A stretch of DNA of 13,564 nucleotides from Massilia sp. (GTDB taxonomy: Bacteria; Pseudomonadota; Gammaproteobacteria; Burkholderiales; Burkholderiaceae_D), in contig DNCF01000423.1 in the NCBI GenBank assembly GCA_003484545.1, forward strand, positions 1 through 13,564, given 5' to 3'. This document shows positions 1-7,046 of this stretch, one piece after another. Made by a program: the position numbers and the translations under genes. The notes beneath the pieces were generated by a model. It worked only from the letters and a program-made list of their open reading frames with translations. It ran no database searches and was not told the DNA's origin. Every line of letters begins with the position of its first letter. Position 1 is the first letter of the stretch.

Positions 1-1
1 G

Positions 2-796
2 GGGGGTGGGCCGGCCCCTACCCGCGCCAGCGGCGAGGCCGGGATGCCCGTGCGGCGGGCGCCCTCCCGCCCGGCGCCCGCCGGCGCGAAGGCGATCCGC
101 GACGTCGACTCCGAAGCGCGCATGATCCACATCGATCCGCTGGTGCGGGTGGTGGCGCCGCGCGACCGCCCCGACCAGGCCGAGGCCGCGCGCCACGAGA
201 CCTACGAGGACACCTTCCTGGCCTGGGACATCATCGGCGGCAAGGCCCATCCGGAATTCGGCGGCTCGCCCGAGATCCTGGATATCGTCGGCGCCAACAA
301 CTATTCCTTCGGCCAGATGGAATACCGCGAGCACGGCCCGCATGCGCCGCTGCCGCCCGGCGACGACCGCATCGCGCCGCTGTGCGAGATGCTCGATACG
401 GTATGGCAGCGCTACCGCAGGCCGATGATCATCGGCGAGACGAGCGGCCTGGGTCATGGCCGCGCCAGCTGGCTGCGGGACGTGATGGGCGAATCGCTGG
501 CGGCCGTGCGGCGCGGCATGGACCTGCAGGGCGTCTGCCTGTTCCCGGCGGTCGACATGCCGGACTGGCATACCGGCGAATGGGTCCACAACGGCATCTG
601 CGACCTGGTCGAGGACGGCGGCGACCTGAAACGGGTGCCGCACGAGAGCTATGTCGACGAGTTGCGCCGCTGGCAGAAAGAGCTGAACCGGGTCACCGGA
701 CTGGACGAGGATCCCTACAGCGATCCGGTGGAATTGCAGGATGTGATCGACGCGGCCCACCGGCTCGACGTGCAGCCGGACAAGAACTGGTCCTGA
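2..796 (+). CDS. Glycoside hydrolase, clan GH-A-like, C-terminal part (5' end outside window)
   Basis: The frame is open from the window edge, so the ATG at 44 is probably internal. The text after about position 90 reads like the second half of a TIM-barrel glycosidase of the family-1-like type: AIRDVDSEARMIHIDPLV, then DIVGANNYSFGQMEY, then PMIIGETSGLG. The Glu of GETSG (codon 437-439) sits where clan GH-A enzymes carry the nucleophile at the end of strand 7. The segment GVCLFPAVDMPDWHTGEWVHNG resembles the last barrel strands. The acid/base half and any signal peptide are not in the window, so substrate and location cannot be told. The first about 30 residues of this frame (Pro/Arg-rich) look unlike the family, while frame 1 over bases 1-48 (GGWAGPYPRQRRGRDA) looks better, which hints at a one-base shift near 46-50. 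The family call is from remembered motifs. Confidence 0.6.
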   Translation, partial: GGGPAPTRASGEAGMPVRRAPSRPAPAGAKAIRDVDSEARMIHIDPLVRVVAPRDRPDQAEAARHETYEDTFLAWDIIGGKAHPEFGGSPEILDIVGANNYSFGQMEYREHGPHAPLPPGDDRIAPLCEMLDTVWQRYRRPMIIGETSGLGHGRASWLRDVMGESLAAVRRGMDLQGVCLFPAVDMPDWHTGEWVHNGICDLVEDGGDLKRVPHESYVDELRRWQKELNRVTGLDEDPYSDPVELQDVIDAAHRLDVQPDKNWS

Positions 797-830
797 CTGT
801 CCAGCCGTAACCCGCGCCGGCCGGCGTGCG

Positions 831-1301
831 TCAGCGGCGCGCGACCGCCGCCGCTGCGCCAGCTTCCGGGCACAGGGCCATGAGGCCGCCGGGTTTGTTC
901 ACGAGGCAGAAACGGGCATGGTAACGCAGCGGCGTGGATGCCTTGCGGCCGGGACGGGCCTCGATCTGCACCAGGTAGGCCTTGCCCGGCGCCAGCACCG
1001 CGGCCGGAGTCTGCGGCAAGGCCTGCACCCGTCCGCCGTAGGGAATGCACATGCTGTTCATCACCGGAAAGGTGCGCTCGCGCGGCATCGCCATGTGCCA
1101 CATCAGCCTCCCGCCGGCCTCGCTCACCGTGACCGAGTGGAAGTCCGGGACGCCGCCGCGTTGTTCCTCACGTTCCGAGATCGTAAAGCACGGCACCCCG
1201 TTCGCGCCTTCGCGCACCTGGGCCTCGCCAACGCGCCGCGCCGCCTGCGCCGGGGGCGCGAGCAGGAGGAGGATCAGGGTCAGGGTCAGCGGGAGCGTCA
1301 T
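831..1301 (-). CDS. Small secreted protein with four cysteines, function unknown
   Basis: The 156-residue product starts with a Leu-rich stretch (residues 2-15) ending in APPAQA, so a signal peptidase I cut after Ala20 is likely. There is no positive charge before the hydrophobic core, which is slightly unusual. The mature part holds Cys38, Cys85, Cys132 and Cys144, an even number that would fit two disulfides in the periplasm or outside the cell. No catalytic motif is visible and I do not recognise the family. The ATG at 1301 is kept because the upstream frame has no other start and the signal peptide begins directly there; no clear Shine-Dalgarno is seen. The gene faces the glycosidase tail by tail with 34 bases between them, and lies 108 bases downstream of the metallopeptidase-like gene on the same strand. 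Confidence 0.6.
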   Translation of the reverse strand: MTLPLTLTLILLLLAPPAQAARRVGEAQVREGANGVPCFTISEREEQRGGVPDFHSVTVSEAGGRLMWHMAMPRERTFPVMNSMCIPYGGRVQALPQTPAAVLAPGKAYLVQIEARPGRKASTPLRYHARFCLVNKPGGLMALCPEAGAAAAVARR

Positions 1302-1409
1302 GGCGGCGGAAACAGCGAAGCAGGCAGGCTCCCAGCCTACGATGTTGCCACGCAGCAGTGTTGAGCAGAATCAAATGCAGAATGGGTAAGGCGAGACGCG
1401 CCTGGGCCT

Positions 1410-1952
1410 TCAGGCGAAGCGGGCCAGGCGTCCGGCCAGGCCCCGGTGCAGGTTGGCGCGGTCGAGCGGATCGGCCAGGAAACCGGCCAGCACCCGCTCG
1501 TACAACGCCAGCTGGCCGCCGTACTGGCGCTGGCGCATCGCGTCCGGGCGGCGCAGGAATTTCAGGACGAAGTAGTCGGCCAGCAGGTCGCCCTGGGCTT
1601 CCATGTTGTAGTCGGCCAGGGTCGCGCCCTCGGCCAGCTCGTAGTCGTAACGCAGGCCGACGCGCACGGCGCCGCGCAGGCGCACCGGGTAGCCCAGCTG
1701 GTGCTGCCAGACATGGACCATTTCGTGAATGAACCAGTGCTGTACCGTCGCTTCGGCCTGGGCGTAGTCGTCGAGGAAGCAGGAGGCGTGGAAGTACATG
1801 CTGCCGTTCGGCGTCATCGCGCAGTTCTTCGGCTGGAACGGCATGTAGCGCCGGCCATGGATACGCACGCGCCGGTAGTTGATGGCGTCATGGAACAACA
1901 GGGACGCCAGCGCTATTTCGCCCTCGGTCAGCAGGCGCGTCCTGGTACGCAT
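1410..1952 (-). CDS. HExxH metallopeptidase-like protein (Vgr-related type)
   Basis: The 180-residue protein carries HEMVHVWQH at residues 76-84, the zinc-binding and catalytic HExxH signature. A third ligand could be His84 or, more likely by analogy with gluzincins, Glu118 in NMEAQGDLLADYF. The N-terminus (LTEGEIALASLLFHDAINYRRVRIH) and the AMTPNGSMYFH segment match a group of small bacterial proteins that automated pipelines often label 'vgr related protein' or 'Rhs element Vgr protein'; that label comes from neighbourhoods, not from a proven reaction. No signal peptide or membrane segment is seen. The gene is read away from the Hcp-like fragment at 2079, with 126 bases between the two starts, which is suggestive given the Vgr label. 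Substrate is unknown. No good Shine-Dalgarno precedes the ATG at 1952. Confidence 0.65.
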   Translation of the reverse strand: MRTRTRLLTEGEIALASLLFHDAINYRRVRIHGRRYMPFQPKNCAMTPNGSMYFHASCFLDDYAQAEATVQHWFIHEMVHVWQHQLGYPVRLRGAVRVGLRYDYELAEGATLADYNMEAQGDLLADYFVLKFLRRPDAMRQRQYGGQLALYERVLAGFLADPLDRANLHRGLAGRLARFA

Positions 1953-2043
1953 ATTCGGGGTGACTTTCTATCCAACGCCATTGCCAGGATTATAGACGAG
2001 TGCCCTTGACGACACCCAACATGCCCACGATGGAACCGAGCAA

Positions 2044-2078
2044 GAATCCTCCTTTTGCTAACCGTTAACGGAGGATTC
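2044..2078 (+). promoter_or_regulatory. Stem-loop that hides the ribosome binding site of the Hcp-like frame
   Basis: GAATCCTCC (2044-2052) is the exact reverse complement of GGAGGATTC (2070-2078), with a 17-base loop. The second arm contains the Shine-Dalgarno GGAGG and ends at the base before the ATG at 2079. In RNA this would close the ribosome binding site. The loop also contains a short near-palindrome, TAACCGTTA. The pairing is seen directly; a role in translation control is inference. It could instead be the edge of an old inserted element. Confidence 0.55.
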
Positions 2079-2213
2079 ATGGCAAATGACGCCTACTTGA
2101 AGATTGAAGGTATCCATGGCGAATCGGAAGACGAACGGCACCGCAATTGCACTTCCTTTGCGGAAGTAGCCGTGGGCATGGATGCGCAACCATGTCGGAA
2201 ATTCGCTACCTAA
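2079..2213 (+). pseudogene. N-terminal fragment of a type VI secretion Hcp-family protein
   Basis: This 44-codon frame starts MANDAYLKIEGIHGESEDER. Hcp1-type tube proteins of type VI secretion begin with the same pattern, for example MAVDMFIKIGDVKGESKDKTH in Pseudomonas aeruginosa Hcp1 (remembered sequence). After His21 the resemblance fades to VAVGM, with the Gly-Met at the spacing expected for the Hcp WSWGM segment, and then the frame stops at TAA 2211-2213. A full Hcp is about 160 residues, so over 70 percent is missing. I see no continuation in the other two frames. A strong GGAGG precedes the ATG, so a 44-residue peptide could still be made. Alternative: a genuine short Hcp-like peptide. 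The loss of the core strands makes a decayed remnant more likely. Confidence 0.6.
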
Positions 2214-2242
2214 TAGTCCCGTTGTCGCGCACGGTCTCTTTT

Positions 2243-2306
2243 TTGACATTTGAAAATACAGAACTGGTTATCAAGCTTTTCATACTGTAGAGTGCTTACC
2301 GATAAT
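2243..2306 (+). promoter_or_regulatory. Possible promoter region for the lipoprotein gene
   Basis: An AT-rich stretch precedes the lipoprotein gene. One candidate pair is TTTCAT (2278-2283) and GATAAT (2301-2306) with a 17-base spacer, giving a leader of about 15 bases. A perfect TTGACA (2243-2248) lies further up, but its best partner TTATCA (2268-2273) is 19 bases away. The two cannot be ranked from sequence alone. The rest of 1953-2327 holds only the Hcp-like fragment and its hairpin. Confidence 0.3.
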
Positions 2307-2327
2307 TAAAATTACAGCGGAGAATTC

Positions 2328-4337
2328 ATGGTTTCGAACCGGTTGTTGTTGGTTGTGGCGCTTGCGACTGCGCTCGGCGGATGTGGTGGCGGGGGTGGCG
2401 GCAGCAGCGGGTCCGGTACGACGCCAGCGCCAGGCCCGACACCGACACCGACACCCCCCCCTCCGTCCGCCGTCAGCGGGCTCGTGCCTGCGGCACCGAC
2501 GGTCGGCGCCACACTGTATGCGGACGCCGCATCCCTGCGCGTTTTGCGTGCCGGCGCGGTCTGGCGCTACCACGGGGTCGAGAAGCCCGCCGGCGAACTC
2601 GCGCCAGACTTCAATCCCTATACGAACATCGTCACCCATGCAGCCTCCGGCAGCGGCGTGATGGAGAGCGGCACGCATCCGTTCAACGACGAGGGGGAAA
2701 GCAATCCGATCCGGTACGAAGGCGGCGCCTACATATCGACCAACCAGATCGCATTCTCCGCGAACGCGCCGGCCCAGGCCGTCGACGTGATCGAATTGCG
2801 CTCGCCGGTCAAGGTCAACGATCAGTACGTCAGCATCGACAAGCACATCGCCGACAGCGGCATCGACATCGATGGCGACAAAGTCAATGACGCGCTCGAC
2901 GTCGCCGTCTACAGCACGGTGATCGGTGAAGAAACGCTCGATCTGCCGAACCGGCGCCAGGTCAAGGCCGTCCACGTCGACACGCGCCTGCGCGCGCGCG
3001 TCAAGTACAGCAAGAGCGCTAGCTTTTCGCCTGTGTACGAGTCGCTCCAGAGTACCTGGTATGCGCCGGGCATCGGCATCGTCAAGAGCCGCCTGGAAGA
3101 ACCGAACGATACCGCCGGCTTGCCGAACCGCGTCGTCACCGAACTTCTCGAGAACTGGGATGGCTTGACGCAGGGACTCGGCCATACGGATACCGTGGTG
3201 GCTGCGGCGCCTGCCGGTTCGTCGCTCTCCGGCCCGCCGCTGCAATATGTCGGCGACGTGGTCGGTTTCGACAGCTCGGCGGTTGCCATTGGCCAGATTC
3301 CGAACCAGCCTTCGAACGCGGGCCTGGCGGTTGCCCAGCTCGACGCCCGCGGAACAGTCGTGGCCGCGCGCACCTATGCGCGCACGGATTTGTTCCCCGG
3401 GACGAGTTTCTTCTCGGAGCCACACGCAATCCGCGTCGGCAACGAAGTCAGGCTCTTTGCGCGCACTGGCAACCAGCAGCTGTCGATGGTCGGGCTGGAT
3501 GCGACCGGCCAGCGCATCGTGCGACTGGCGGTACAGGTAGTGAACGATGCCCAGATGGGCAATGACAACGACAACAGCAGCTACCGTGTCGCCAGCGACG
3601 ACGCTGGCGTCTGGATAGGTTGGGTGCGCGCCACCTGGGACGGTCAAACGTCCAGGCGCTGGCTGGTGGCCCGGCATGTCGACGCGAATGGCCTGGCGCT
3701 GGGGCCGGTAGCGACCGTGACTCCGCCGGCTTCGATCGACATGTCCAGGCTGAACATGGCGCTCGACGGCAGCCGGCTCGCCTTTTCCTGGTATGCAAGC
3801 AACCTGCAGCCCAGCTGGCGCCTGGCGATGATCGATACCGGCACCGGCGCCAGCGTGACCGACCAGGTTCTGGGCATCACGTTCGACAATTGCCGATTCT
3901 TGAACACGGTCGCGCTGCAGCCGGGATTGGCGATGACTTGCTCGGACTTGTCCGGCATCGGTGCGGTTCGCCTCGACGCCAACGGCAACCCGGTCCTTCT
4001 GCCAGGCGCCACGCTCCAGGCCAGCGAACTACAGGCGCCGTGGCTGCTGCCGACCCGCGGCAATGCCGGTGTGTATGGCGGCAGCTCCGGACAGCTGATT
4101 GCCAGCATCGCCCAGAGCGGGCAATTCTGGCCCGAAGGCAGGAGCGACGGCAGCTTCACGACACTCTTCGACACCGCCGGCACCGGCCCCCTGGCGGCCA
4201 GCGAGCCAAGGCTGCTGGCCCGCATCGCGCCAGCCGTGTACGTGCAATCCCTGGTGCGGGTCGGCAACCGCTTGCTGGTGATCGGCGCCGACAGTGCCGG
4301 CAACATGAATACGACGGTCGTCTGGCTGCCTGACTAA
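2328..4337 (+). CDS. Outer-surface lipoprotein with Pro/Thr linker, function unknown
   Basis: The 669-residue product has a lipoprotein signal: basic Arg5, a hydrophobic core, and the lipobox LGGC with Cys19 as the lipidated residue. A glycine run (20-25) and a TPAPGPTPTPTPPPP linker (32-46) follow, typical of lipoproteins tethered away from the membrane. Residues about 70-255 form one region, from AGAVWRYHG to TWYAPGIGIVKSRLEE. Inside it, D180-x-D182-x-D184-x3-D188 resembles a dockerin-type calcium loop. Residues about 290-669 repeat short strand-like units ending in Gly/Asn-rich turns (VGNEVRLFARTG, DGSRLAFSWYAS, VGNRLLVIGADS), which suggests a beta-propeller. No enzyme motif is recognised. 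The start is supported by GGAGA nine bases before the ATG. The gene stands alone and meets eda tail to tail. The linker contains a C8 tract. Confidence 0.75.
   Translation: MVSNRLLLVVALATALGGCGGGGGGSSGSGTTPAPGPTPTPTPPPPSAVSGLVPAAPTVGATLYADAASLRVLRAGAVWRYHGVEKPAGELAPDFNPYTNIVTHAASGSGVMESGTHPFNDEGESNPIRYEGGAYISTNQIAFSANAPAQAVDVIELRSPVKVNDQYVSIDKHIADSGIDIDGDKVNDALDVAVYSTVIGEETLDLPNRRQVKAVHVDTRLRARVKYSKSASFSPVYESLQSTWYAPGIGIVKSRLEEPNDTAGLPNRVVTELLENWDGLTQGLGHTDTVVAAAPAGSSLSGPPLQYVGDVVGFDSSAVAIGQIPNQPSNAGLAVAQLDARGTVVAARTYARTDLFPGTSFFSEPHAIRVGNEVRLFARTGNQQLSMVGLDATGQRIVRLAVQVVNDAQMGNDNDNSSYRVASDDAGVWIGWVRATWDGQTSRRWLVARHVDANGLALGPVATVTPPASIDMSRLNMALDGSRLAFSWYASNLQPSWRLAMIDTGTGASVTDQVLGITFDNCRFLNTVALQPGLAMTCSDLSGIGAVRLDANGNPVLLPGATLQASELQAPWLLPTRGNAGVYGGSSGQLIASIAQSGQFWPEGRSDGSFTTLFDTAGTGPLAASEPRLLARIAPAVYVQSLVRVGNRLLVIGADSAGNMNTTVVWLPD
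2437..2461 (+). repeat. CGACAC x3 followed by a C8 homopolymer inside the lipoprotein gene
   Basis: CGACAC is repeated three times (2437-2442, 2443-2448, 2449-2454) and runs into eight C residues at 2454-2461. In frame it encodes the TPTPTPPPP linker. Loss or gain of a base in the C-run would shift the frame 43 codons into the protein. The repeat is seen directly; phase variation is only a possibility. Confidence 0.6.
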
Positions 4338-4350
4338 GAGGGCAGCCAGA
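4321..4350. terminator. 10-bp stem-loop at the end of the lipoprotein gene
   Basis: TCTGGCTGCC (4321-4330) pairs perfectly with GGCAGCCAGA (4341-4350). The 10-base loop holds the lipoprotein stop codon TAA (4335-4337). There is no T-run on either side, so this is not a classical intrinsic terminator. It could pause polymerase or protect the mRNA end between the convergent lipoprotein and eda genes. Confidence 0.45.
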
Positions 4351-4379
4351 GCGTGCGCGCCGTTTCCAGCGTCAGCGAC

Positions 4380-5027
4380 TTACTGCTTGCGCAGGGCCGC
4401 CGCGGCCCTGGCCAGCTCGGTGATGCGGTCCCAGTCGCCGGCCGCCAGGGCATCCTTCGGGGTCAGCCAGGAACCGCCGACGCAGGCCACGTTCTTGCAG
4501 GCCATGAACGCGGGCGCGGTATCGATCGAGATGCCGCCGGTCGGGCAGAAGGTCACGTCCGGCAACGGGCCGGCAATCGCGTTGAGCATGCCGCCGCCGC
4601 CCGCCGGCACCGCCGGGAACAGTTTCAATTGCTTGAAGCCGGCTTCGCGCGCGGCCATCACTTCCGACGGCGTCATCACGCCCGGCAGCAGCGGCAGGCC
4701 GCTCTTCTTTGCCGCTTCGATCAGCGACGGGGTCAGGCCCGGCGAGACGCCGAACACGGCGCCGGCGTCGCGCGCGGCGGCGAATTCTTCCGGCTGGGTC
4801 AGGGTACCGACGCCGACGATCGCGCCGTCGACCTGGGCCATGTCGCGGATCGCCTGCAGGCCGTGGGCGGTGCGCAGCGTTACCTCGAGCACGCGGATGC
4901 CGCCGGCCACCAGGGCTTTCGCCAGGGGCACGGCGTGGCTCGGGTCGTCGATGGCGATCACGGGAATCACGCTCGCCGAGCGCATGATGTCAAGTACGGT
5001 CATGTTAGTGGTCATGGTCGTTGTCAT
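4380..5027 (-). CDS. eda: 2-keto-3-deoxy-6-phosphogluconate (KDPG) aldolase
   Basis: Splits KDPG into pyruvate and glyceraldehyde-3-phosphate, the last step of the Entner-Doudoroff pathway, in the cytoplasm. With the ATG at 5027 the protein has 215 residues, close to the 213 of E. coli Eda. Conserved parts are VLEVTLRT (Glu48), GVGTLT (72-77), PGVMTPSE (115-122), FKQLKLFPA with the Schiff-base Lys135, and the phosphate-binding CPTGGI (161-166). The residue after FPA is Val, where many family members have Glu. Three ATGs lie in frame (5027, 5015, 5003; MTTTMTTNMT). The first is only two bases after the edd stop and has AGGA about 13 bases upstream, so it is preferred, but 5003 would also give a complete enzyme. 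It is the second gene of the edd-eda operon, and translational coupling is likely. Confidence 0.95.
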   Translation of the reverse strand: MTTTMTTNMTVLDIMRSASVIPVIAIDDPSHAVPLAKALVAGGIRVLEVTLRTAHGLQAIRDMAQVDGAIVGVGTLTQPEEFAAARDAGAVFGVSPGLTPSLIEAAKKSGLPLLPGVMTPSEVMAAREAGFKQLKLFPAVPAGGGGMLNAIAGPLPDVTFCPTGGISIDTAPAFMACKNVACVGGSWLTPKDALAAGDWDRITELARAAAALRKQ

Positions 5028-5029
5028 GA

Positions 5030-6949
5030 TTATTTGTTGGTCCTGAACAGGAAATCTTCGTCGGAGCCGGGCATGATTTCGCCGCTGTCGGCGCCTTCGT
5101 GCAACGGCTGGGTCGTGTGCTTCGGCGAGGGCAGCGGGAAGGTCGCGGCGCCCTCCTCGGCCGCGCTGCTGGCATGGCGGAACATCGCGAACAGCTCGCG
5201 GCCCATGCCGATGTGGCTGGACGAGATGTCGGCGCTGGCCTGCTTGCGCTGGGCCCAGACCTCTTCCGGCACCAGGGCCTGCAGGGTGCCGTTGGTGGCG
5301 TCGACGCGCAGGATGTCGCCGTCGCGCACCAGTCCCAGCGGGCCGCCGGCCAGGATCTCGGGCGAGACGTGGATCGCCGCCGGCACCTTGCCGGAGGCGC
5401 CCGACATGCGGCCGTCGGTCACCATCGCCACGTGGTGGCCGGCGTCCTGCAGGTTGGCCAGCGCCGGGGTCAGCGCGTGCAGCTCCGGCATGCCGTTGGC
5501 GCGCGGGCCCTGGAAGCGGATCACGGCCACGAAGTCGCGGTTCAGGTGACCGGCCTTGTAGGCGTGCATGAAGTCTTCCTGCGAATTGAAGGTCAGCGCC
5601 GGCGCCTCGACCACGTGGTGCTCTTTCTTGACGGCCGAGATCTTCATGATGGCGCGGCCCAGGTTGCCCTGCACCAGCACCATGCCGCCGTTGTCGCTGA
5701 ACGGGTTCGAAGCCGGGCGCAGCACGGTTTCGTCGCCCGATTGCGCCGGCAGGTCGCGCCAGACGACCTTGCCGTCCTCGCCCAGGAAGGGCTCCTTGCA
5801 GTGGTTGCGCAGGCCGTGGCCGAGGATGGTGTTGACGTCCTCGTGCGCCAGGCCGGCGTCGAGCAGCTCGCGGATCACGAAGCCCGGGCCGCCGGCGGCC
5901 TGGAAATGGTTCACGTCGGCGTCGCCGTTCGGGTAGATGCGGGTCAGCGACGGCACCACTTTCGACAACGCGTCGAAGTCGTTCCAGTCGATGACGATGC
6001 CGGCCGCGCGCGCGATCGCCACCAGGTGCAGCGTGTGGTTGGTCGAGCCGCCGGTCGCGTGCAGCGCGACGATGGCGTTGACGATGCTTTTCTCGTCGAC
6101 GATGTGCCCGACCGGCATGTAGTTGCCGCCCTGCTGGGAAATCGAGACCGCCTGGTGCGAAGCCGCGGCCGTCAGCGCGTCGCGCAGCGGCGTGCCCGGG
6201 GTGATGAAGGCGGCGCCCGGCAGGTGCAGGCCCATCATCTCCATCAGCATCTGGTTGCTGTTGGCGGTGCCGTAGAAAGTGCAGGTGCCGGCGCCGTGGT
6301 AGGACTTCGATTCGCCTTCCAGCAGTTCCTCGCGGGTGGCTTCGCCCTTGGCGTAGCGCTGGCGGATGGCCGCCTTTTCCTTGTTCGAGATGCCCGAGGT
6401 CATCGGGCCGCCCGGCACGAACACGGCCGGGATGTGGCCGAAGTGGAGCGCGCCGATCAGCAGGCCCGGCACGATCTTGTCGCAGATGCCCAGGTACAAG
6501 GCGGCGTCGAACATGTTGTGCGACAGCGCCACGGCGGTGGACATGGCGATGGTGTCGCGCGAGAACAGGGACAGCTCCATGCCCGGCTGGCCCTGGGTCA
6601 CGCCGTCGCACATCGCCGGCACGCCGCCGGCGAACTGGGCCACGGCGCCGACGTCGCGCACGGCTTCCTTGATCACGCGCGGGAAGTATTCGAACGGCTG
6701 GTGGGCCGACAGCATATCGTTGTAGGACGAGACGATCGCCACCGAGGGCTTCTTCTGCTCGCGCAGCTTGAGCTTGTCGTTGGCCGGGAAGGCGGCAAAG
6801 CCGTGGGCCAGGTTGGTGCACGACAGCGCCCCGCGCTGCACACCCTTGACCCGCGCCGCCTCGAGGTGCGCAAGATACGCGGCGCGCGAGGCGCGGCTGC
6901 GTTGGATGATCCGGTTCGTTACCTGTTCAACTACAGGGTGCAGCGCCAT
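5030..6949 (-). CDS. edd: Phosphogluconate dehydratase
   Basis: Dehydrates 6-phosphogluconate to KDPG with an iron-sulfur cluster; cytoplasmic. The 639-residue length is normal for Edd rather than the shorter dihydroxyacid dehydratases of the same IlvD/Edd family. The motifs are in place: VSSYNDMLSAHQP (73-85), PAMCDGVTQGQPGMELS (Cys114), LGICDKIVPG (Cys156), and GAGTCTFYGTANSNQ (Cys223), the cysteines that hold the cluster in this family. ATGGSTNHTLHLVAIA and TDGRMSGASGKVPAAIHVSPE are also intact. The ATG at 6949 has AAGGA seven bases upstream. It is the first gene of edd-eda and lies head to head with pgi across 298 bases. A HexR-type palindrome (6975-6989) sits 26 bases before the start, so KDPG-relieved repression by HexR is likely. 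Confidence 0.97.
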   Translation of the reverse strand: MALHPVVEQVTNRIIQRSRASRAAYLAHLEAARVKGVQRGALSCTNLAHGFAAFPANDKLKLREQKKPSVAIVSSYNDMLSAHQPFEYFPRVIKEAVRDVGAVAQFAGGVPAMCDGVTQGQPGMELSLFSRDTIAMSTAVALSHNMFDAALYLGICDKIVPGLLIGALHFGHIPAVFVPGGPMTSGISNKEKAAIRQRYAKGEATREELLEGESKSYHGAGTCTFYGTANSNQMLMEMMGLHLPGAAFITPGTPLRDALTAAASHQAVSISQQGGNYMPVGHIVDEKSIVNAIVALHATGGSTNHTLHLVAIARAAGIVIDWNDFDALSKVVPSLTRIYPNGDADVNHFQAAGGPGFVIRELLDAGLAHEDVNTILGHGLRNHCKEPFLGEDGKVVWRDLPAQSGDETVLRPASNPFSDNGGMVLVQGNLGRAIMKISAVKKEHHVVEAPALTFNSQEDFMHAYKAGHLNRDFVAVIRFQGPRANGMPELHALTPALANLQDAGHHVAMVTDGRMSGASGKVPAAIHVSPEILAGGPLGLVRDGDILRVDATNGTLQALVPEEVWAQRKQASADISSSHIGMGRELFAMFRHASSAAEEGAATFPLPSPKHTTQPLHEGADSGEIMPGSDEDFLFRTNK

Positions 6950-6974
6950 AATCGTTCCTTCGAAAATTTGACTC

Positions 6975-6989
6975 TGAAATTTTACTACA
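6975..6989 (-). promoter_or_regulatory. HexR-type operator in front of edd
   Basis: Read on the edd strand the site is TGTAGTAAAATTTCA, an imperfect palindrome with half sites TGTAGT and TGAAAT. It is close to the TGTAAT-aaa-ATTACA type described for HexR in gammaproteobacteria and almost the same as the zwf site in this window. A TAAAAT inside it could serve as the -10 hexamer, although no convincing -35 is found 17 bases upstream. Confidence 0.65.
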
Positions 6990-7046
6990 GAATTGGATTG
7001 GGTTCCGGCAGACGGTCATTTTGCGGCTTGGCATGGGCCTGAGACT

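Noticed and set aside
1326..1338. AGGCT-CCC-AGCCT short hairpin upstream of the secreted protein gene
   Set aside because: Five-bp stem with a three-base loop, common by chance in GC-rich DNA, and no T-run or overlap with a start signal.
2058..2249. 63-codon minus-strand frame across the Hcp-like region
   Set aside because: It is antisense to a frame with clear Hcp resemblance, has no ribosome site and resembles nothing.
2286..2300. TGTAGAGTGCTTACC before the lipoprotein, resembling the outer bases of the HexR sites
   Set aside because: The central AAA/ATT part of the site is missing and the gene has no link to sugar metabolism; chance match more likely.
5030..6821. The eda frame stays open upstream through almost all of edd
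   Set aside because: The upstream part is Arg/Pro/Gly-rich and overlaps edd in another frame; the real Eda homology starts only at about 5027.
5099..7042. A 647-codon open frame on the plus strand opposite edd
   Set aside because: It is fully antisense to a clearly conserved edd, has low-complexity Arg/His/Val/Ala composition and no motif; a typical by-product of GC-rich codon use.
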